From Acorus gramineus (lineage: Eukaryota > Streptophyta > Magnoliopsida > Acorales > Acoraceae), in contig JAUJYN010000019.1 of the NCBI GenBank assembly GCA_030737835.1, positions 890,433 to 954,432 on the forward strand: 64,000 bases of DNA, given 5' to 3'. The translations under genes and the position numbers were made by a program. The notes under the pieces were generated by a model that saw only the letters and a program-made list of their open reading frames with translations, searched no databases and was not told the DNA's origin. The number at the start of each line of letters is the position of its first letter. Position 1 is the first letter of the stretch. Shown here in pieces: positions 58,681-64,000 of the stretch.

Positions 58681-60880
58681 CCTAACATGGGCGTCCCCCT
58701 TCTTCTTTCCTCTTCTCATCTTCTCTCACACACAAAAAATCAAAAAAATCCATCTCTCCCTTCCCTTTGTTTGCTCCATTAGAGGTAGTAGGAGAAGAAG
58801 AAAGGGAAAACCCTAGAAGGGAAAAAGAGTGGTAAGGGCTTGATCTACCTTTCCATGGTTTTTGTTTGGTTTTCCCCTTTGTTGACCTCCCTCTCATGGC
58901 TTCTCCTCCCCCCTGTTTTCAGCCATTGAAGGGCTGAGAGTGGCTGAGGTGGTGGTGGTCTTGGTGGTGGCGATTTGGTGCGCGTAGGGCACCCGAGTTC
59001 CCTCCCTTTTTCTTCCTCTCCTTGGGTAAGTCCTTCTCCTCCCTATGCTTGTTTAGATGCTTGTTTATGGTGTGATTGGGTATGCATGGTATGCATGGGT
59101 GTTGGGGGGGGGGGGGTGGGAGGGCTGAGGAGGGGGTGGAAGGGACTCGGGCGCGTATGCAGAGTCATCCGCGCGCGTTCGCGCGCGTATGCACTCACAA
59201 GCAGGCGCTGGAGCACGCAGACGGGGGCGCTGGCGAGAGCGCGCACGTACACGCAGGCGCACGGGCGTGCACGCAGGGTGCTGCACAGGCGCGTAGTGCG
59301 CGTGGGTACGTGCTGGCTGGGCACGCGGTGCACGCAGGTGCGCGGGAGCTTGCGCGCGCGCGGCAGCGCGTCTGGGAGCGCCGGCAGGGGCGCGGTAGTG
59401 CGCCTGGGGCGTAGGGGAACGTGCGGGCATGCGCATTCGTGCGTGCGCGTGCGGGGGGCCATGCGTATGGCTGCCCGAGGGTTCGGGAGGGTGTCGGGGC
59501 ACTCGGACTCGCGTGCGTACGCGCGTGCTCGCATGTGTGCGGGTTCGCATGCATGCTTGTCCGAGTATTGGGTATTTCTAGTAAATTTCTTATGTAATGT
59601 GTAGTTTACTCACCATATTGAATGCCCATGTCTTGCAGATCTTGACGGACGGTCACGCGACGACCCGGGTTTCGGTGAGTGGGACAATCCAACCCAGTAG
59701 GGAGGCGTTCGATGCACGTAGGCGTGCATTGCCCTCCCCTGGGGCACCATAATTGCGTATTAACTTGTAATAAATGTAAAGCTATGCATGCATGATTAAT
59801 ATGATGTATCCATGCCACCTTAGACTTGTATGCTAGGGATATGCACCCATATATCATGTATAGAGGCCTATGCATGCCTAGACACCATGCCCCGAACTAT
59901 GTATGTTCCCATCTAGTTTAATCTAATTAAATAAAAATGAGAGCATATAGTTACAAGCATGCCTTAGAGAATATTATAACCTCGTTGTTATAATATATGT
60001 TTCCCCGCATCTTAGTTATGCGCCCTGGAGGAATTCTGGAGAATTCATGACATTATTAGCGTTACAAATCGGTGTCGACGGATCCAAGAGGATCGTATCC
60101 GTGTGAGTAGGCTGTCTTCTCCTTTTGGTTGGATCCGATGTAGGGACTCCCCGGCGTTGGCTGACCTGACAGAGGGCTCCCGTCCGTAGGTACCTCCGAT
60201 GCGTCGGACAGTACTGATAGTGGGAGTATACCAGGTGGAGGCTACGGAGTGTGGGAGAGGCTACCGGGTGGACCAGGGGTGGAGAGCGGTCTAGTATGCC
60301 CCAAGAGGCCCATGTCACCCCCAGAAAGGGTGAGGGTGAGGGGGGAGGTGGGTTGGCGATGAAACGACCCACTAGAATGTGTAGTTGCTCCCGTTTTGGG
60401 ACTATAAATTATTTAAGGTTAATATGAATTGTGATGCATGGGTTGTGCTATTCACTGAGCGTGTGGCTCACCCCTCGCATATTCTTTTCCTCCAGTTATA
60501 TCTGAGTCGGATCTGAAGGAGGAGCTCCCCGAGGCACCACAGCAGTAGCGGAGCAGCGTCACGTTCTGCGAGTGAGAGGCCATCAGCATCCCCTTTTGAT
60601 TGTATGTATTGTTATCCGTGCTTGGGCACACACTTGTATTTGGATGTCATTGTGTATATTGGCTCTCACAGGACAGTTGATTATGTATCGGGTCTGTAAT
60701 ATGTCTTTGAATTACAGACTCAGTCGTTTAAGCTTCCGCTATTTGTATATATTATGTCAGCTACCTTATTGTCTGTGTTGTCATTTTTGTTTAGAGTATT
60801 TTATTGATCTCCTGTATAGACTGCTGATATTATATATATTTGCCACGTATCGGGGACGGCCGCCCTGGGCGTGACAAAAG

Positions 60881-60894
60881 TTGGTATCAGAGCC
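60881..60894 (+). other. Primer-binding site for initiator tRNA-Met
   Basis: TTGGTATCAGAGCC lies four bases after the LTR end, an intact match. Confidence 0.92.
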
Positions 60895-61007
60895 TGGTCC
60901 TGTCAGAGCCAATTGTTTTCTTAGAGATGAGTCCTAGGATTTCTATATGAGTATTCTGATCCTAGTGTCTGTTTTCTTAGGTTGCTGATACGCCTCCTCA
61001 CAGAGGA

Positions 61008-62274
61008 ATGCGTGGACGTGGTCCCTCTCGGCCTTTGGAGGTTCTCAGACCAACCAGAGGCAAGGAGTCTACTGGAGAGTCCTCGTCTATGGGGCCAGGA
61101 ATGGCGCAGGAGCCTCCTGCATGGGAGCGTGCTTACGCTCGTATCGCAGATCTGGTGGAGACTCAGACTAGGGCACTGGAGGCCCAGACTAGGGCGTTAG
61201 CTGATCAGGCACGAGAGATCCAGGAGCTGCGGGTGGCCCGCGAGGCAGTTCCACAGGTCCCCTTGGTGGCAGATCCACCGGTGGTGCCCGACGTACCCCC
61301 TGTCCCCGTGGTGATTCCGGTGGTGGGAGTTCAGGATCCCCTGGAGAGGGAGGTGGAGCTAGAGGCTGCAGCACGGGTGCATCAGAGCGGCCTCACTGCC
61401 TTTCTGAAGCTCCACCCTCCCGAGTTCCATGGCCAGACGGCGGACCCCCTTGCCCCTGAGCGTTGGTTGATGGAGGTAGACAAGATCTTCTCGACCATGC
61501 ACTGCACCGACCGCCAGCGTGTCTCCCTGGCCACCTTCATGTTGAAGGGTAGCGCCGCCGACTGGTGGGCTACCCGATCGGTGGACATCCCTGAGGGAGT
61601 GGAGCGACTTCTATGGGCTGGGTTCCGGAGATACTTCTGGAGGAGTACTTCCCGTTTTTGACACGCCAGATCATATGCGAGAGTTCGAGCAGCTGACGCA
61701 GGGCTCCATGTCAGTCGCTGACTACTCCACACGCTTCACGAGGCTTTCCAGGTTCGCCCCCGCCTTGGTGATGGATGAGGAGACGCGATGCCGTCGTTTT
61801 GAGATGGGTCTCATTAGCACCATCCGGGTGCATGTCACTTCTCAGGCATTCACGAGGTACTCGGACTTGGTGTCTCGGGCGAAGACAGTCGAGCGAGACC
61901 TTGGGGTCCCTTTGGGGGTTCCAACCCCTTCTGCAGACCAGAGACCCCCCAGGAGCCAGGACCAGGGACATCGCAAGAAGAAGCGGCCCCGCTTTGATCA
62001 GTCAGCGGCTGCCGCTACTCCAGTCGATGTGGTGCCAGCGCGAGGTCCAGCACCCATTGCGGCAGTACCAGTCCAGGCCAGGCAACCGGAGAAGCGGCGC
62101 TGTTTCCATTGTCAGCACGTCGGGCATATTTTATATAATTGCCCTGATGCTGGCCGACCCCGTGTGCTGCACCCGCAGTAGCAGCAGCTACAGCAGCAGC
62201 CGCACCAGCAGCAGCAGCCACAGCGTCAGCAGCAGCAGCCACAGGGTGGTCGAGTTGACCAGAGGAGGCAGCCA
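61008..62274 (+). pseudogene. gag: Tekay-type gag, frameshifted
   Basis: The ancestral start at 60990 is ACG instead of ATG; the next in-frame ATG is at 61008 (MRGRGPSRPLEV). The coiled stretch has a doubled heptad (QTRALEAQTRALADQA). The gag domain runs to FRRYF near 61640, where one base is missing and the frame closes at 61661. A second single-base loss near 61668 sets a new frame opening MREFEQLTQG at 61675. The zinc knuckle CFHCQHVGHILYNC is near 62100. A CAG-to-TAG change at 62179 stops the frame in the Gln-rich linker, but the same frame stays open afterwards into the protease. Confidence 0.9.
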
Positions 62275-62748
62275 GTGCAGCCTGCAAGGCGTGCCCCTGC
62301 TCCTCAGCCGCAGTTTGTTCAGGGTCGAGTTGCAGCGCTTTCAGCCGAGGAGGCGCAGGCTTCGGGTAGCGTGGTCCGAGGTATTGTTTTGATCTCCCAG
62401 CTCCCTGCATATGTGTTATTTGATTCCGGAGCCACGCACTCGTTCGTGTCTCCCATTTTTGCGAGACGGATGGGCGTGGCGTCCGCCCCTCTTGATGTTA
62501 TGCTGGAGATATCATTGCCCGTCGGAGACCGTATTCTCCTCCGTTCTGTTTACCGAGGGTGTACCGTGGTGATTGCGGAGCATGAGTTTCCAGTGGAGTT
62601 GGTAGAGCTCGCCATGACGGACTTCGATGCCATCCTGGGAATGGATTGGCTCTCAGCTAGTCACGCCAGCATCGACTGTTTCACGAAGTCGGTGTCTTTC
62701 CACCTTTCGGTCGGAGGTCTTTCCAGTTCGTGGGCGATCGTGACATAG
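62275..62748 (+). pseudogene. pol (PR): Tekay-type aspartic protease
   Basis: In frame with the gag part before it. It contains VALSAEEAQASGSVVRG, the catalytic motif VLFDSGATHSFVSP, then FPVELVELAMTDFDAILGMDW, the second conserved protease region. A missing base near 62723 shifts the frame and leads to a stop at 62746. The protease would process gag-pol; the core motifs are intact in this copy. Confidence 0.9.
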
Positions 62749-64000
62749 CCCCTTTGGGGTTCGTGTCATCTATCCAGGCGTGGAGACTCCTTCAGGGAGG
62801 ATGTGAGGGCTTTCTGGCGTATATCGCTGAGGAGGACGCACCACTGCGGGCAGATATCAGTCAGACTCCGATCGTGGCGGAATATCCAGAGGTTTTCCCC
62901 GATGATCTTCCTGGATTACCACCGGATCGCTCGATCGAGTTTGAGATTAATCTAATTCTGGGGACCGAGCCGATTTCGAGAGCTCCGTACCGGATGGCCC
63001 CAGCAGAGCTGAAGGTGCTCAAGGAGCAGTTGGTGGAGTTGCTCGAGAAGGGCTTCGCACGTCCGAGTGTTTCTCCGTGGGGAGCCCCTGTTTTGTTTGT
63101 GCGAAGAAGGACGGTTCGCTGCGGCTTTGTATTGATTACAGGCAGCTGAACAAGCGGACCGTGAAGAACAAGTACCCCTTGCCACGGATTGACGATTTGT
63201 TTGACCAGCTCCAGGGAGCGCGGGTCTTTTCTAAGATCGATCTCCGTTCGGGCTACTATCAGCTGAAGATCCGGGAGTCAGATATTTCAAAGAGGGCCTT
63301 TCGTACCCGTTATGGGCACTACGAGTTCTGAGTACTACCGTTTGGGTTGACGAATGCGCCGGCAGCCTTCATGGATCTGATGAACCGGGTGTTTCGGCCC
63401 TTCCTCGACTCCTTCGTAGTAGTCTTCATCGATGATATTCTGGTGTACTCGAGGAGTCTTGAGGAGCACGCTGACCATCTCCGCACTGTCTTGGAGACTT
63501 TGGCCCGACATCAGTTGTTCGCCAAGTTCAGTAAGTGCGAGTTTTGGTTGGAGCGTATGGCCTTTCTAGGCCACGTGATTTCCGGCGAGGGCATATCTGT
63601 GGACCCGGACAAGACGCTCGCCGTGTCGAATTGGCGTCGACCGTCGAACCCCACAGAGATTCGGAGCTTCTTGGGTTTAGCGGGTTATTATCGGAGGTTT
63701 GTCGAGGGTTCCTCTGACCCGCCTCACTCGGAAGGATGTCCGGTTCGAGTGGTCCCCAGCTTGCGAGGAGAGCTTCCTGGAGTTGAAGCGAAGGCTCACC
63801 TCAGCGCCAGTTCTTACCATTCCGTCTGGAGTGGTGGATTCGCAGTCTACTCCGATGCATCGCGGCTGGGTGTGGGTTGCGTCCTGATGCAGTACGGTAA
63901 GGTTGTGGCTTACGCGTCGCGTCAGTTGAAGCCCATGAGCAGAATTACCCCACCCACGACTTAGAGTTAGCAGCGATCATCTTTGCGCTGAAGATGTGGA
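62724..64000 (+). pseudogene. pol (RT-RH): Tekay-type reverse transcriptase and start of RNase H, broken
   Basis: The frame opens at FVGDRDIAPL and continues through PEVFPDDLPGLPPDRSIEFE and [10 protein letters not shown] base loss near 63102 shifts to [32 protein letters not shown] and [15 protein letters not shown] at 63329 breaks YEF and [10 protein letters not shown]; the same frame carries on through the catalytic box FIDD ([13 protein letters not shown]) near 63430. A deletion of about 19 bases near 63707 and further shifts near 63830 and 63925 follow. The RNase H start is visible ([16 protein letters not shown], then [19 protein letters not shown] at the window edge). The catalytic aspartates are intact but the gene is dead. 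Confidence 0.92.

Larger units (their letters stand above)
58245..60876 (+). mobile_element. 5' LTR (type B) of a Tekay-type element
   Basis: The LTR is 2632 bp, from TGTTATATATGTGTCAC at 58245 to GGGCGTGACA at 60876, followed by a primer site. It carries a W-box cluster (58493-58619), a GT microsatellite (58639-58679), possible splice sites (58832/58922, 59026/59638, 59675/60495, 60602/60671), a GC-rich tract (59140-59560), a GAATTC...GAATTC dyad near 60031-60046 and one hairpin unit near 60340-60375. No clear TATA box is seen near the usual place. The 3' LTR lies outside the window. Confidence 0.94.

Noticed and set aside
61675-62181. Separate short gene starting at 61675
   Set aside because: It is the second half of gag after two single-base deletions, in line with the gag domain of the other copies.

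Overview
This is a plant nuclear genome window, from a repeat-rich, probably heterochromatic region of an angiosperm. I cannot name the species. The evidence is Ty3/gypsy retrotransposons with tRNA-iMet primer sites, a CACTA transposon end, plant-type splice signals and no host gene. I see no rRNA, tRNA, CRISPR array or bacterial feature. Almost every base can be assigned to a transposable element. Most long open frames are accidental, because they lie in GC-rich alternating GC/GT tracts inside long terminal repeats (LTRs).

The oldest layer I can trace is one Tat/Retand-like Ty3 element on the minus strand. From its 5' side it runs: gag C-terminus, protease, reverse transcriptase and two RNase H domains (37754 down to 34565), integrase zinc-binding domain (31957-31589), and integrase core and end (15036-14266). 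A convergent antisense ORF follows (plus strand, 8558-10361 and 13729-13810). Later insertions split it: a solo LTR at 10362-13728 (target duplication TGAAA/CGAAA), a 16.5-kb compound insertion at 15037-31588 (duplication GAAGT), a solo LTR at 31958-34564 (duplication CCTTC), and a CACTA end at about 7534-8557.

The younger layers are Tekay/Del-type chromovirus elements with unusually long LTRs (2.6-3.5 kb). By their first bases I sort the LTRs into type A (TGTTATATATGTGTCACTTTTAACC), type B (same start, then TTTTAGC), types C and D (TGTTATGCCTGTGTCATTTGGAGC) and an unrelated AT-rich type E. Three partial internal regions remain: 2309-4098 (gag and protease), 50572-53406 (gag, a scrap of reverse transcriptase and the integrase chromodomain end, between two LTRs), and 60877-64000 (gag, protease, reverse transcriptase and RNase H start, running off the window). 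All are frameshifted or deleted.

Layout: 1-8557 Tekay LTR and gag, LTR pieces, CACTA end; 8558-15036 Tat 3' end with a solo LTR; 15037-31588 stacked C and A-related LTRs in both directions; 31589-37754 Tat pol with a solo B LTR; 37755-47087 LTR pieces of types E, D, C and A; 47088-57168 internally deleted Tekay element followed by a second primer site and gag stub; 57169-58244 inverted LTR piece; 58245-64000 B-type Tekay element.

The most interesting signal is inside the LTRs. Divergent families share an ordered series of splice-site-like signals with a mini-exon of about 36 nt, a very CpG-rich alternating tract within the first intron-like segment, a repeat combining a potential G-quadruplex with a hairpin whose stem shows paired base changes, and (type B only) a dense cluster of W-box motifs in U3.
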